Below are positions 22,030 through 32,106 of a DNA stretch of 64,000 nucleotides, piece after piece; the first letter of the stretch is position 1; each line of letters opens with the position of its first letter. The notes under the pieces are model-generated. The model did no database searches. It was not told the origin of the DNA and worked only from the letters and a program-made list of their open reading frames with translations. Origin of the DNA: Deinococcus sp. QL22. GTDB lineage: Bacteria > Deinococcota > Deinococci > Deinococcales > Deinococcaceae. The DNA lies in the NCBI RefSeq assembly GCF_023370075.1, contig NZ_CP097153.1, positions 62,001 through 126,000 on the forward strand, given 5' to 3'. Position numbers and translations under genes: made by a program.

Positions 22030-23277
22030 ATGAAAGAGAACGTCAGGCTTGTCTCAGCCTCTAGAGCACGCTTCGGTCTATCTGGACTCGCCATGCTGTG
22101 TACTGCGCTGTTGGGCGCTTCTGCACAGGCTCAAATAACCTATAGCGCTCCCATTACCATCACCAAAGGCGGCGTGTATTCGGGCAACTGGCAAAGCCTG
22201 AATCCAGACCAGCCTGCCGTGACCGTTTCCACAAGTGAAGCTGTCATCATTGAGAATTCCAATATTCAGAGTCGTGGCCCTCTGATTCGCAGCCGGTATG
22301 TCAAGGCCAACCTCACTGTTCGTAATTCGCGGGGTGTGGCATTAAATCCCGGTTTGGCCGCTAGCTTTCGGCGTACACCCGGCTATTTCGTTCATCTCGA
22401 AGACTTTCAAAATGCCCGAATTGAGAACAACGAATTGATCGGTACATCGGGCATGTACTTTTATAAGTTTCTGGGTGATTCGACCATTGGCCATACCATC
22501 AAAATTTTACGCAACAAGGCCCTAAATATAGATGGCCGATATAGCAGTGGCCCTGACACATTCTCGCCGACAGGCTTCTACCGTGTTCAGTTCACCCAAT
22601 TCAACGATGTCAAAAATATTTCCAATGCTGAGATTGCTTGGAACCAAATCATTAACGAGCCGGGCAAGAGCCGCGTTGAAGAAAACATTAATATGTATGT
22701 CAGCAGCGGTACGCCTAATAGTCCAATCATAATTCACAACAATTACATCCAGGGTGCTTATCCAACCAACCCAGCAACTGACACGTACGGGGGTGGTGGC
22801 ATCATGTTGGGCGACGGTCAGGGCAGCACCGTGGGCAAGGCTTCAGCATTTTTGCGGGCTTACAACAATCAGATCATCAGTACGTCAAATCAGGGCATCG
22901 CTATTTCCGCAGGCCATAACAATGAGGCCTACAACAACCGCGTTATCTCTAGCGGCCTCCTCCCTGATGGCCGCCGCATCGCTTCTCAGAACGTGGGCAT
23001 CTACATCTGGGATCTGCACGGCGACAAGGCCCGCAATACCTTCTTCAACAACGTGATGTACGGCAACGTCGTGGCCTGGGCGCAGCCTGCGAAATCAGCC
23101 ACGGCTCAAAACCCGTTCTGGTTCCCCAATTGCGATGCAGAGGCCCGCAGTCCCAAGAGTTGCAAGAACAATACGACCATCGCTGGAGTCGTTACCCGCG
23201 CGATGGAAGCACAGGAATTTGACCGCTGGCAGGCCAAACTCCGGGCGTCGAACGTGACGATTGGCCCTAAACAGTAA
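22030..23277 (+). CDS. Secreted right-handed beta-helix protein
   Basis: I prefer the ATG at 22030; a TTG at 22012 would add six residues. A signal peptide ends with Ala-Gln-Ala (about residue 36). The body is a parallel beta-helix of the pectate-lyase-like type: repeated I-x-N-N and V-R-N-S strands (ARIENNELIG, NAEIAWNQIINEPG, SPIIIHNNYIQG, LRAYNNQIIST, NEAYNNRVISS). Such folds cut or bind polysaccharides; no catalytic residues could be assigned. The decayed gene at 28052 carries the same beta-helix fused to an NPCBM domain, so the family belongs to the same surface-glycan set. Confidence in fold is high, in activity low. Confidence 0.85.
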   Translation: MKENVRLVSASRARFGLSGLAMLCTALLGASAQAQITYSAPITITKGGVYSGNWQSLNPDQPAVTVSTSEAVIIENSNIQSRGPLIRSRYVKANLTVRNSRGVALNPGLAASFRRTPGYFVHLEDFQNARIENNELIGTSGMYFYKFLGDSTIGHTIKILRNKALNIDGRYSSGPDTFSPTGFYRVQFTQFNDVKNISNAEIAWNQIINEPGKSRVEENINMYVSSGTPNSPIIIHNNYIQGAYPTNPATDTYGGGGIMLGDGQGSTVGKASAFLRAYNNQIISTSNQGIAISAGHNNEAYNNRVISSGLLPDGRRIASQNVGIYIWDLHGDKARNTFFNNVMYGNVVAWAQPAKSATAQNPFWFPNCDAEARSPKSCKNNTTIAGVVTRAMEAQEFDRWQAKLRASNVTIGPKQ

Positions 23278-23345
23278 CGCCGTTGGGCAGTGGCCGGGAC
23301 GCCTGTGCCATTACCCCACCCTGTACGCCTGAAGCAGTGAAATCT

Positions 23346-23389
23346 AGTTCGCCGTGCTCTCCTTTGTGGGGAAGGCACGGCGAACTTTT
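23346..23389. terminator. Bidirectional rho-independent terminator
   Basis: AGTTCGCCGTGC (23346-23357) pairs with GCACGGCGAACT (23375-23386), followed by TTT. It serves the convergent beta-helix and GH43 genes. Confidence 0.8.
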
Positions 23390-23397
23390 GTCCTGTC

Positions 23398-24363
23398 CTA
23401 ATCGCAGGCTTCGGCGGTGATTTCGGGAAAGGTCAAGCGCAGGTGGCCACCGTCGAGTTGAAGGGGTAAAAAGTGCAGCGCCCGGCGGCCTTTGGGGTAG
23501 CCGCAACGTCCGGTTTCCCACGCATGGTAGGCCAATTGCCAGTGCCCCGCAGCAGTGCGGAAAGCGTGACTGTGGCCCGGCCCGGCCAGCCGCCCGTGGG
23601 AGGCCAACACCGGGGCGTTGCGGGTTTTGTGAAAAGGGCCGAGTGGCGTGGGCCCGGACGCGTCGCCCACCGCGTACGTCTCATCTCCGAAGTCGGCGCA
23701 GGAATACAGCAGATGGAACACGCCGTCGCCTTCAATGACCTGCGGCGCTTCTACAAGTTCACGCTCCCAGGGCTCGGTGGCCGTTAAGAGAGCCACGGGG
23801 TCACTGATGAGGCTGAGGCCGTCGTCACTGAGGGCCGCGCCCCACAACTGAGTGGCCTGCCCTACTGCGTTGCCGTCGTTTTTCCAGTACAAGTACCGCT
23901 TTCTGCCAGCCGTGATCAACACATTGGCGTCAATTGCGCCGCCGAGTTCCAGCATGGTTATCAGCGGGCGGTCTGCGGCCACAAACGGGCCTTCTGGACG
24001 CTCGCTGGTGGCCACGCCGATGACTTGGCGTCCGCTGCGGCGTAGGCGGGCTGTAAAGTACAGCACGTAACGCCCGCCCATTTCGGCCACGTCAGGTGCC
24101 CAGGTAAAGCCGCGCCGCACCCAACGGGGCAACACGGGCATGGCGTCCCCCAAGAGGCTAAAACCCTGCAAATCGGCGCTGAAGACCACAGGCACATTAA
24201 TCCCCGGCGTATTGGTAGCGTATACGTAATAGCCGTCTGGGGCCAGCAATACGTTGGGATCCGGCAGGTCTTCTGCAGCCGTATGGAACTCTCTGGGAAA
24301 CACTTTTTTGGCCGACAAGTTGCGGGCAAACACTTTGGGAAGAAGCGCCGTGAGCGGTTTCAT
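23398..24363 (-). CDS. Glycoside hydrolase family 43-like enzyme
   Basis: A five-bladed propeller hydrolase of the GH43 type. The three expected acidic residues are present: Asp35 in DLPDPNVLL (base), Asp145 in GGAIDANVL (pKa modulator) and Glu205 in ELVEAPQVI (acid); GHSHAF is also a family feature. GH43 enzymes cleave arabinose, xylose or related side chains. There is no signal peptide, so it probably acts in the cytoplasm on imported oligosaccharides. There is no strong ribosome site before the ATG at 24363. Substrate is unknown. Confidence 0.85.
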   Translation of the reverse strand: MKPLTALLPKVFARNLSAKKVFPREFHTAAEDLPDPNVLLAPDGYYVYATNTPGINVPVVFSADLQGFSLLGDAMPVLPRWVRRGFTWAPDVAEMGGRYVLYFTARLRRSGRQVIGVATSERPEGPFVAADRPLITMLELGGAIDANVLITAGRKRYLYWKNDGNAVGQATQLWGAALSDDGLSLISDPVALLTATEPWERELVEAPQVIEGDGVFHLLYSCADFGDETYAVGDASGPTPLGPFHKTRNAPVLASHGRLAGPGHSHAFRTAAGHWQLAYHAWETGRCGYPKGRRALHFLPLQLDGGHLRLTFPEITAEACD

Positions 24364-24631
24364 AAGGTCATGTTAATTTAACTCTGTTTCACTGACGCTT
24401 TTCTGACATGAATTTTTCTACCCTTATCTGCATAAGCCCGATCTGATAAGGCCAGAGCGTGCGGAATTTTTTTTCTCATACGCGTCTAGAACGGCAGTTT
24501 TTATGAGTCGGCAAGGCAGAGCCGCCCTCATGCTGCAAATGAGGCCGGCACACTGACTCCGTGATAGTTTTGAAATATCAAATTGAGGAAATATTCACTC
24601 TAGCCTTCATGCTCTCACTTTACCGTCAGTC

Positions 24632-26488
24632 TCATTCTCGGTCGGTAATGGCAAAAAAGTCGTCATCCGCCCGTTTGACCCAGCGGGCGGCGTGTCCGTA
24701 CGGATTCATAACCGGATCAATCGTCATTTCCCGCGCCGTGCGCGTGCCCTGTGTGCTGCGTGCCAGTTCCACCAGACCCGCTTTGGGCGTGCGGTCTTCG
24801 TACAGCAGGCCGTTTTTCTCCTGAAAAGTGTCGGTCAGCTGCGTGTAACAAAACCCCGACAACCCGTGACAATCATGGATGGCCGCGAGCAATGCCGCGT
24901 AATCCTGCACGAAATCGGCCTCGTTCTGGGACTGACTATAGCCCCAGCCACTGCTATGGTCGGGAATATAGGCGATGCCACCAAATTCCGAGATCATCAC
25001 GGGCTGCCCCACCGCCTGAAAGCCCATCAGCGTGAGGGCGCGGTCAGCGGGCTGCTGATGTTCCAGCGACAGCCGGGTGGATTCCAGCGTGCCGTAGCGC
25101 CGCCGCAAGATTTCGGGGTCGTCAGCATAATCGTGAATAGTCAGGATATCGGTGGCAACATGTTCCCAGCCGTCGTTCCCGATGACCGGGCGGGTGGGAT
25201 CAAGGGTTTTGGTCAGGTGATACAGGGTACGCACATAGTCGCGGTGCGCGGGGTTGGTGGGCAAATCGGGCACGCCCCAAGACTCGTTGAACGGCACCCA
25301 TGCCACGATGCACGGATGCGAGCGGTCACGTTCTATCACCTCTGTCCATTCGCGGATCAGGCAATGCACGGCCTGCGCCGTAAAGCGGTAGGGGCTAGGC
25401 ATTTCTTCCCACACCAGCAGGCCCAGCACGTCGCACCAGTACAGCCAGCGCGGCGACTCTATTTTTTGGTGCTTACGTGCACCGTTAAATCCCAATTGGC
25501 GGGTCAATTCCACATCTCGGCGCAGTTCGGCGTCAGTGGCGGTCATCAGGCTGTCCGGCCAGTAGCCCTGATCCAACACCATTTTCAGGTAATAGGGCCG
25601 CCCATTCAGCAAAAACCGGTTGCCCGTAACCCCCACGAACCGCAGCGCCGTATAGCTCCGCACTCGGTCAAGTACTGTGTCCCCCAGCATCAACTCCACC
25701 AGGGCGTCTATCAGTTGGGGATGGTTCGGGCTCCACAGCAGTTCGTTTCGGAAATCGTCTATTCCGGGGTCGGAGAGGGCAATCTGACGCGACAATTCCG
25801 CTTGGGCCAGCCCGTAGCGGTCATCGGCCAGCAGCGTCTCATTGCGGTACAGGCGCACACGCACGCTCAGGCCCGGCAAGACTGGCCCGGCCACCTCCAG
25901 CTCCATGCCAATTTGCCACCGCAGCGGATCGGACGACCACCGCAGCGCCTGTAGATAAGTGCTGGGCACGCATTCCAGCCACACGGTTTGCCAAATGCCG
26001 GTGGTGCGCGGGTACCAGATGGAATGCGGCTCGCGTTGCCAGTCTTGTTTGCCGCGCGGTTTGGCCAAGTCATGCGGGTTGTCCTGCGCCCGCACCACGA
26101 TCTCCACACTCTCGCCCGCCCGCGCCTGCTGGGTAATATCGGCAAAAAAGGGCGTATGGCCGCCGCTGTGCTGGGCCACCAAACGCCCATTGGCCCATAC
26201 GGTGGCGCTGTAATCGACTGCTCCAAAATGCAGCAGCAACCTGCCTGCGCGCTCCTCGGGTGTGGGCGTCAGCGTCAGCCCGTACCACACCACCGAATGA
26301 AAGCCCTGATCATGAATCCCGCTCCGCACGCTTTCGGGAGCGTAGGGAACCTCGATTTCGCGGTCAAAGATCACTTCACTGGGGTGCTGCCAAACTCCGG
26401 CATCTTCAAAACAAAAGCGCCAAGTGCCGCTGAGATCGCGCCAATGCTCGCGCTCCAGCAGCGGGGTGGGGTGGTTGGAATACGGCAC
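24632..26488 (-). CDS. Glycoside hydrolase family 2 enzyme
   Basis: The GTG at 26488 has an AGGAG site 6 bases upstream, which decides the start. The order is a jelly-roll sugar-binding domain, an Ig-like domain and a TIM barrel. The catalytic acid is Glu402 in WVPFNESWG and the nucleophile Glu501 in ISEFGGIAY, as in beta-galactosidases and beta-glucuronidases. No signal peptide. A paralogue lies at 46902-48785 with the same layout. It lies downstream of an unusually AT-rich leader. The sugar released is not known; galactose, glucuronic acid or mannose are all possible in GH2. Confidence 0.92.
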   Translation of the reverse strand: MPYSNHPTPLLEREHWRDLSGTWRFCFEDAGVWQHPSEVIFDREIEVPYAPESVRSGIHDQGFHSVVWYGLTLTPTPEERAGRLLLHFGAVDYSATVWANGRLVAQHSGGHTPFFADITQQARAGESVEIVVRAQDNPHDLAKPRGKQDWQREPHSIWYPRTTGIWQTVWLECVPSTYLQALRWSSDPLRWQIGMELEVAGPVLPGLSVRVRLYRNETLLADDRYGLAQAELSRQIALSDPGIDDFRNELLWSPNHPQLIDALVELMLGDTVLDRVRSYTALRFVGVTGNRFLLNGRPYYLKMVLDQGYWPDSLMTATDAELRRDVELTRQLGFNGARKHQKIESPRWLYWCDVLGLLVWEEMPSPYRFTAQAVHCLIREWTEVIERDRSHPCIVAWVPFNESWGVPDLPTNPAHRDYVRTLYHLTKTLDPTRPVIGNDGWEHVATDILTIHDYADDPEILRRRYGTLESTRLSLEHQQPADRALTLMGFQAVGQPVMISEFGGIAYIPDHSSGWGYSQSQNEADFVQDYAALLAAIHDCHGLSGFCYTQLTDTFQEKNGLLYEDRTPKAGLVELARSTQGTRTAREMTIDPVMNPYGHAARWVKRADDDFFAITDRE

Positions 26489-27028
26489 GGAGGCTCCTGC
26501 TGCCGGGCCAATTTGTCCGGCGGGTCAAAGAAAGTGGGGGAGAGGCGGCTTCAGAAGGCGGTTCCAGAAGGCAAAGATACGGACTCTGGATGACAAATAA
26601 ACACGACCCGCTTTTCCAAATGTTCAGGAATTCGCCCACTTCCACTTAAGGTCAACAATTGTTATTGTACAGCAGATATTTTAATGAAATTTTGCAATAC
26701 TATAGCAAAAGCTATATGGAGTATTGATACTTGTTGAAATTGCTATTTAAAGCACGCTTTGATCTAGAGTAGGCACTGATCAGCTTTCATTCATGAAGAA
26801 TACGGGAGATAATTTGAGCTTGCCGACTTGAGTCCACTAGCAACAACAGTCAGACGAGTCAATCTGGCTTCACTGCTAAGGCGTCAGAGTTTCGTAAGAG
26901 ACTGCCTGCGCATTGTACAAGCGTCAGGCAAGGACGCCTATCCTGTAATCCGGGCACCCCAAACAGGTTAAGCCAGTGGTGTGACCGTCTATCAGTCCCC
27001 GCGCTCTTTATTCGGAGCGTTGAGTCAC
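26489..27028. other. Long low-GC intergenic region
   Basis: No gene is seen. Bases about 26640-26770 are strikingly AT-rich for this DNA and include the inverted repeat TATAGC-AAAA-GCTATA (26701-26716). It may hold the GH2 promoter and regulator sites, or be a foreign remnant. The right edge is the IS5-type insertion at 27031. Confidence 0.6.
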
Positions 27029-27030
27029 TA

Positions 27031-27920
27031 GACCTCTTGCGAAAGTCAGGCGGGACGTGCGCGGGTGAGGTTACAGAGCGCAGCGATCAGCTGAACCCGG
27101 AGTGCAAACCGACGTCGCCGATGTCGGTACACGCCCTTCAACACGCGGAAGATTTTCATGCGACGGATGACATGCTCGATCCCCTGCCGGGTCTGCGCCA
27201 GCACACGATTATCCTGGCGCTGTTCGGCTGACAGAGGCGACGCTCGCGTCGCCTTATGGGTGGTGATGGCATGCCCGTGGCTCCGCCAGAGTCCCTGGTA
27301 TCCAGCGTCCCCGATCAGCGCCGTCTCGTTGGGCAGCCGCACGCCAGACTGACGGAACAGCTTCAGATCATGAACGACCCCAGCACTCGTGGCGGTGCCC
27401 AATACGGCGCTGTGTCACCGTGCACATCAGCACCTGAAACTTCAGGGTATGGCGCTTCTTCTTCCCGCTGTACCAACCGCCCTGCTTTTTTTGGGCCGTT
27501 CACACGGGACCTCAGAAGCATCAACCGCGACAATGCTATAGACGAGCTGCGCTTCCTGAAATACGCGTTTCTTGGGCATCTGGAAGTGCGCACTGGCGAT
27601 CAATGCCGCTTCCACGCGTTGCACCGTGCGGTGCACGGTGGTTTCATGCACACCCCAATCGTCACCCAGGTGTGCAAAGGTTCGATACTCACGCCAGAAT
27701 TCTAGGGTCATCAGCAGCTGTTCAGCCACGCTCAGCGCGGCTGGGCGGCCAGATTTCTTCTTCCGTCCTTCGCCGAGGGTCAGCACTTCTTCCATCTCGG
27801 CAAAGGTTTCCGGGGAAACCCCGGTGCGTCGACGAAACTGCTTGCGGTTCATCTTCAGCGTGCGTGTCAGACGGTCTCGCTCCACGCTACCAGCTTAGCC
27901 CACGACTTTCGCAAGAGGTC
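27031..27920 (-). mobile_element. IS5-family insertion sequence
   Basis: The ends are perfect inverted repeats (GACCTCTTGCGAAAGTC at 27031-27047, complement at 27904-27920), flanked by TA on both sides (27029-27030 and 27921-27922), a plausible 2-bp target duplication. It lies 130 bases upstream of the decayed NPCBM/beta-helix gene. Confidence 0.88.
27046..27885 (-). pseudogene. IS5-family transposase in three frames
   Basis: The N-terminal part (MERDRLTRTLKMNRKQFRRR to VDASEVPCERPKK) is open from 27885 to 27442. At the run of seven A (complement of T 27486-27492), a -1 shift gives WYSGKKKRHTLKFQVL, the expected next IS5 segment; this may be programmed frameshifting. A second shift near 27405-27412 is needed to reach GTATSAGVVHDLKLF and the C-terminal IEHVIRRMKIFRVLK (27402-27046). 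The second shift is probably damage, so the element is likely inactive. Confidence 0.8.
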
Positions 27921-28051
27921 TAATCTATTGCAATTTTTGCAAGCTCGGCACCGTTTTCCCCTTTGTTTTTCCCACAGTTCGTCTCAAGTTGCCGTGTTTA
28001 GGGCTGCCGCGAGCCGGATGGGATCACGCTGTGCCGTTTAGGAGTTTTCCC

Positions 28052-29800
28052 GTGCACATACGCCCGTTGCAAACCAAGTCCATGCTGGCCCTTGCCCCTA
28101 CGCTGGCTTTCTGCGCTTCGGTGCCTGAACTGTTTAGTCCGGGCGCTGCTGGTTCGGAGGTGCAAACGCTTGATGACGGCGCTGCGACGGCCCACTCGTT
28201 GCTTGGTCTTAGCGCACAGCCCTTGGCCTTCCGGCACCTGCTGAGTGCCACCAGCGGTTGGGGGCCAATGGAATGTGACCTCAGCAATGGCGAGCAAACG
28301 GCCGCAGATGGGCAGGTGCTCTCCTTGAACGGCCAAATCTATGCGCGGGGGTCCGGCGTTCACGCCCCCTCCAGCCTCGTGTTCAGTGTGGGCGAGGGTT
28401 GCGAGACCTTGAGCGCCGACGTGGGAGTAGACGATGAAGTCAGCGGCGGCAGCGTGACCCTTGAGGTCTGGGCCGACGGCAAACTGGTGCACAATTCGGG
28501 CCTGATGAGCAGCGCTGAATCCGCCAAGAGCCTGGTGGTCGATGTGGCAGGGAAAAAGGAACTGCAATTGGTGGTCACCTCTTCCGGAGACGGGTCTTCT
28601 CAGGATCATGCGGACTAGGGGGCTCCGACCCTGCACGGGTGCGCCCCTGGCGATACTGCCGAAGCAAATACCGAAAACGCCTTTGACGGCCCGCTGATCA
28701 TCACGCGGGGCGGCACCTATTCAGGCCAGTGGGAGTCACTTGATCCGCGTGTGCCTGCCATCAAAATCACTACCAGCGCACCAGTCATCATCGGAAACAG
28801 CGTCATTCGTGGGCGCGGCAGTCTGATTCAGGGCCTCCGCAGCCGCCTCACCGTCCGCAATACTCGCGGCGTCGGTATATATCCTAACGTGGCAGGCCTC
28901 AGTCCCGGACGCTTTGCTAGCCTGGAAAAAGTGTACGACGTGCGGATGGAAAACAACCTGCTGGAAGGCACGGGCGGGATTTGTATTCGCCAGTACCGGG
29001 GCGACGCGGCGCGGGGCGAAACAATTACCGTGCGGCGCAATGTGGTCAAGAACATCGACGGACGCCAAAGTGACGGCAACGGCGGCTACTCCGACAAGGC
29101 GTTCAACTGAGCGCAGCTTGTGCAGTTCAACGACATGACCCGCATCGCTGGGGCCGAAATCGCCTGGAATCAGGTCGTCAACGAACCCGGCAAGAGCCGC
29201 GTCGAAGACAACATCAATCCTGTATATCAGCAGCGGCACGCCCACCAGCCCTATCAAAATCCACGACAACGATATTCATGGTGCCTACAACGCAGCCCCA
29301 GCCACCGACGGAGTGTTTTCGGGCGGCGGCATCATGATCGGTGACGGCAAAGTCAGTGACCCCACCAAGAACGGGTACGCGCACGTGTACCACAACCAAA
29401 TTGTCAGCACCTCCAAGTACGGGATTGCCATCGCGGGCGGCATGGGCAGCATTCTGGAAAACAACCGCGTGCTGTCCAGTGGCCGCCTGCCCGACGGCTC
29501 GCCCGTGCCCGCCCAAATGTGGGGATGTACCTGTGGGACGCCCACCACGCCGCCGAGCTCAGCCCCTCGATTTTCGGCCAGAACATCGTGCGCGACAACG
29601 TCATCGGCTGGACAAGAGTGCGCGGCAGCGTCGTAGAAGGCAATCCACTCTGGTGGCCTGCCACAGGACTGAACGGCAGCGTCACCGGTTCGACCACCAC
29701 CTTGGGGACAGCCGTGACCCTGGAGACTGAACGGCAGGAATTTGAGCGCTGGCAAGACAAACTCGCGCAGGCGGGCGTGCGGATCGGCGCACAGGAATAG
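28052..29800 (+). pseudogene. Decayed NPCBM/beta-helix fusion gene
   Basis: A GTG at 28052 with AGGAG 7 bases before it starts a signal peptide and an NPCBM domain (WGPMECDLSNGEQ, VDDEVSGGSV, QDHAD). An in-frame TAG (28616-28618) stands where relatives have Trp (DHADW). The frame then continues into a beta-helix like the gene at 22030. A second stop, TGA at 29108-29110, again stands where Trp fits. A 1-bp insertion near 29218 and a 1-bp loss near 29517 shift and then restore the frame; the last part (MYLWDAHH to RIGAQE) ends at 29800. Four lesions in 1.75 kb make a pseudogene the best reading; sequencing error is the alternative. Confidence 0.88.
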
Positions 29801-30194
29801 CGCGTGGGTTGCTGTGGGGCGGGCCTGAAGGAGTTAATCAGAGCCTGCGCCCCTCCACGAACAAGCACAAGCTGAACCGGCGGCGGTCTAACGCTTTCTC
29901 CAGACGCCTTCCGCCGACCCGTGACGCTGTTCGGGGCTGTGTGGTACGGCAGGCCGCCCCGATTCTCCCCATACCGAATGAATCCCGTTGTTCTGGGATT
30001 CAGGCCGACCAGTCGCGGCCAGAAGATAGGACGGACTCTGTGGTCTGGACGCGCCGTTGGTGGGGTTCTTCGGCGGGCGGAAATGGAACGAAATCCCCCT
30101 CAGGTGTCACCTTCTGAGCGCACAAGCGGTATCGTGCGCCCTATAAGCGGTGATGGCCAGTCAGTCGGCCCGCCGAGTTCAGGAGGTTTCCCCC
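29801..30194. other. Intergenic region, nothing recognised
   Basis: Nearly 400 bases of ordinary GC content. An imperfectly placed 8-bp hairpin (TGAATCCC 29979-29986, GGGATTCA 29995-30002) lacks a T-run, so it is not a clear terminator. The AGGAGG at 30181-30186 is the ribosome site of the next gene. Confidence 0.5.
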
Positions 30195-30746
30195 GTGAAG
30201 AATGCCCAAGCACACCTGCAATTCACTGACCCTGCCGCTGATATAGCCGAAATGGTGGCGCTGCTGCTGGCCCTGCCCAGCGGTGCAGAGGCCGTTGAGG
30301 AACTGCCTACTGACGACATCGTCGAACAGTTGGTGGCCCTCTCCGGCGAGCAACTCCGGCGCGTGATCGAGGCCGTGACCGCGCAGGCCCACGCTGACGC
30401 TGCCGATCCCTCGGTGCCCCCGCACAGTGACCCGGAACAAGTCATGACCGACAGTTGGCGCGAAGAACTGATGGCTTGCCGCGCCCGCACCTGGCCCTCG
30501 CCCGACCAAGCTGGGCTGCTGGTGGGGCCACACGTCCTGATTCTGACAGATGGGCAACAGGGCGTGATTTTGAGCGCGGCGGGTGTACGGGTGCTGAAGC
30601 CCAGCATAGGCGGCTCGCTGATGCTGCTGTGCCAAACTATCGTGATGGCCGAACACGCCGTGAATGCCCAAGACCTCGGCAACTTGCGTCAGCAGCGCAT
30701 CGAGTCGGCGTCGACCACCTTGTCGGAAATCCAGCCGATTGAGTAG
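30195..30746 (+). CDS. Hypothetical protein
   Basis: The GTG at 30195 is set by AGGAGG 8-9 bases before it, giving 183 aa; a longer in-frame start at 30150 has no such site. The N-terminal half is acidic and helical (DIAEMVALLLALPSGAEAVEEL); the C-terminal half has a beta-rich stretch (GLLVGPHVLILTDGQQGVIL). No family recognised, no signal peptide, no membrane helix. The IS4 element at 30768 inserted 22 bases beyond its stop, so the gene itself is intact but its downstream context was changed. Confidence 0.75.
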   Translation: MKNAQAHLQFTDPAADIAEMVALLLALPSGAEAVEELPTDDIVEQLVALSGEQLRRVIEAVTAQAHADAADPSVPPHSDPEQVMTDSWREELMACRARTWPSPDQAGLLVGPHVLILTDGQQGVILSAAGVRVLKPSIGGSLMLLCQTIVMAEHAVNAQDLGNLRQQRIESASTTLSEIQPIE

Positions 30747-30767
30747 GGGCTGATTGAATAGGGTGGG

Positions 30768-32036
30768 CTGACGGCCTGACACAATTTATGAGGGAGAGCG
30801 AAATCTGAGCACCCAGCCGCCTTCTAAAGCGTCCACAGAACTGACATGCGATTTCTTGCGACGTCCGGGAGGCGCCGGATCGGCGCCTCCTTGGAGCGTC
30901 AGGCGGTTGAGTACTGCCTGCCCCCGGCTCAGCGCGAAGTGGACGCCGCGTAAACCAAGTTTCAAATAGCTCAGGGCGCGGTTCCAATGGGGATCAATGG
31001 TTCTGCGCACACCCTGCTGCACGAGCTGGAGTCCTTCGGAGACGAGCAGGAGCGTGGCCACAGAGATCACCAGGATCAGGCGTTCGAGGCTGGCGGCATC
31101 ACGCAGTTTGGAGTCCTCCAGACCGAAGAGGCCACTCTTATCATCCAAGAATCCTTCCTCTATTTGGAAGCGCTCGCCGTACTCAGCAAACGTTGCACGA
31201 CTGGTGGGTTCATCGCTCACCACCTGCCACTGCTCTGGGCCGTCCGTGGGACGGCCAGAAACATCCACCGGCCCAAATCGGTGTCCGGTGATCGTGACGT
31301 TGTGGAAGCAGCGCGTTTCGCGCGCTGCGAGTTTGATTTCCCCGATGGTGCAGACCCGTTGCCCGTCTGGAGCGGCCAGAATCAGGCTCGATTTGATGCG
31401 GATGCGGAAGTGCCATCCGCAGACGCGGAGCCAGCCCATCAAGGCCGTGTCGCAAAAACCCCGATCCGCCAGGAGTCGAACATCGTGCAGCCCAAGAAAA
31501 TCCAGCAGGCCTTTGACCTCGGCGAGGACAGGCAGGAGTTGTTCGGTGCCGACCTGAGCACTGGCATGCTCTAGGACGCGGGAGACGAGCGGTACCGCGC
31601 GTCCCCGGTAGAGGACGGCCACCCGGATCAGACAGAAGCGTCCGAACAGGATGCTGGTGTCCAGCGCCAGCGTCAGGGAATGCGGGCCCCAATCCCGCAA
31701 GGCTCGGGTAATCAGGGGGCCATACACACTGCCAGGGGCGATGGCTGGATTCTCCAGCCACCGTCGGCAGCGACGTTCGGTGCTCTGGGCGACCGTGGCC
31801 TGGGAGTGGATGTGCGGCAGCCAGGAGGGAATGGAAACGCTCTGGGACAGCACCAAGCCGCTGACCATCCAGGCCAGCGTACGGGCGTTGCGGACGTCGT
31901 TCCACAGGGCGGGGTGGAGGTGGGGCAGGATCGCTTGGTACAGTCGGGGGGCGTCCCCGGTGGCATTTTCGGTCTTCACAAACAGAAAGTGTCCCCTACC
32001 GGGGACGCTTTCTCATAAATTGTGTCAGGCCATCAG
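30768..32036 (-). mobile_element. IS4-family insertion sequence
   Basis: 25-bp terminal inverted repeats, differing at one base, begin CTGACGGCCTGACAC at the left and CTGATGGCCTGACAC on the opposite strand at the right. The element is flanked by a 10-bp direct repeat ATAGGGTGGG (30758-30767 and 32037-32046). It looks complete and recent. Confidence 0.92.
30786..31979 (-). CDS. IS4-family transposase
   Basis: 397 aa, uninterrupted. DDE residues appear in [10 protein letters not shown] and LLADRGFCD, and the IS4 signature Y-x2-R-x3-E-x6-K is exact in [15 protein letters not shown]. It catalyses cut-and-paste movement of the surrounding element. With intact gene, intact ends and target duplication, this is one of the two IS copies here most likely to be active. 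Confidence 0.93.
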   Translation of the reverse strand: MKTENATGDAPRLYQAILPHLHPALWNDVRNARTLAWMVSGLVLSQSVSIPSWLPHIHSQATVAQSTERRCRRWLENPAIAPGSVYGPLITRALRDWGPHSLTLALDTSILFGRFCLIRVAVLYRGRAVPLVSRVLEHASAQVGTEQLLPVLAEVKGLLDFLGLHDVRLLADRGFCDTALMGWLRVCGWHFRIRIKSSLILAAPDGQRVCTIGEIKLAARETRCFHNVTITGHRFGPVDVSGRPTDGPEQWQVVSDEPTSRATFAEYGERFQIEEGFLDDKSGLFGLEDSKLRDAASLERLILVISVATLLLVSEGLQLVQQGVRRTIDPHWNRALSYLKLGLRGVHFALSRGQAVLNRLTLQGGADPAPPGRRKKSHVSSVDALEGGWVLRFRSPS

Positions 32037-32106
32037 ATAGGGTGGGTCAAGATCGGCAAACGCAGGCTTGACCGCCCGCTGAAACTCTCCTGATAGACCG
32101 GGCTGC

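Noticed and set aside
24692..25954. 420-codon plus-strand frame
   Set aside because: Antisense shadow of the GH2 gene; a similar shadow exists over the second GH2 gene (46872-48092), as expected from shared codons.
29979..30002. Hairpin as terminator of the decayed beta-helix gene
   Set aside because: The 8-bp stem has no T-run and is 180 bases from the gene end.
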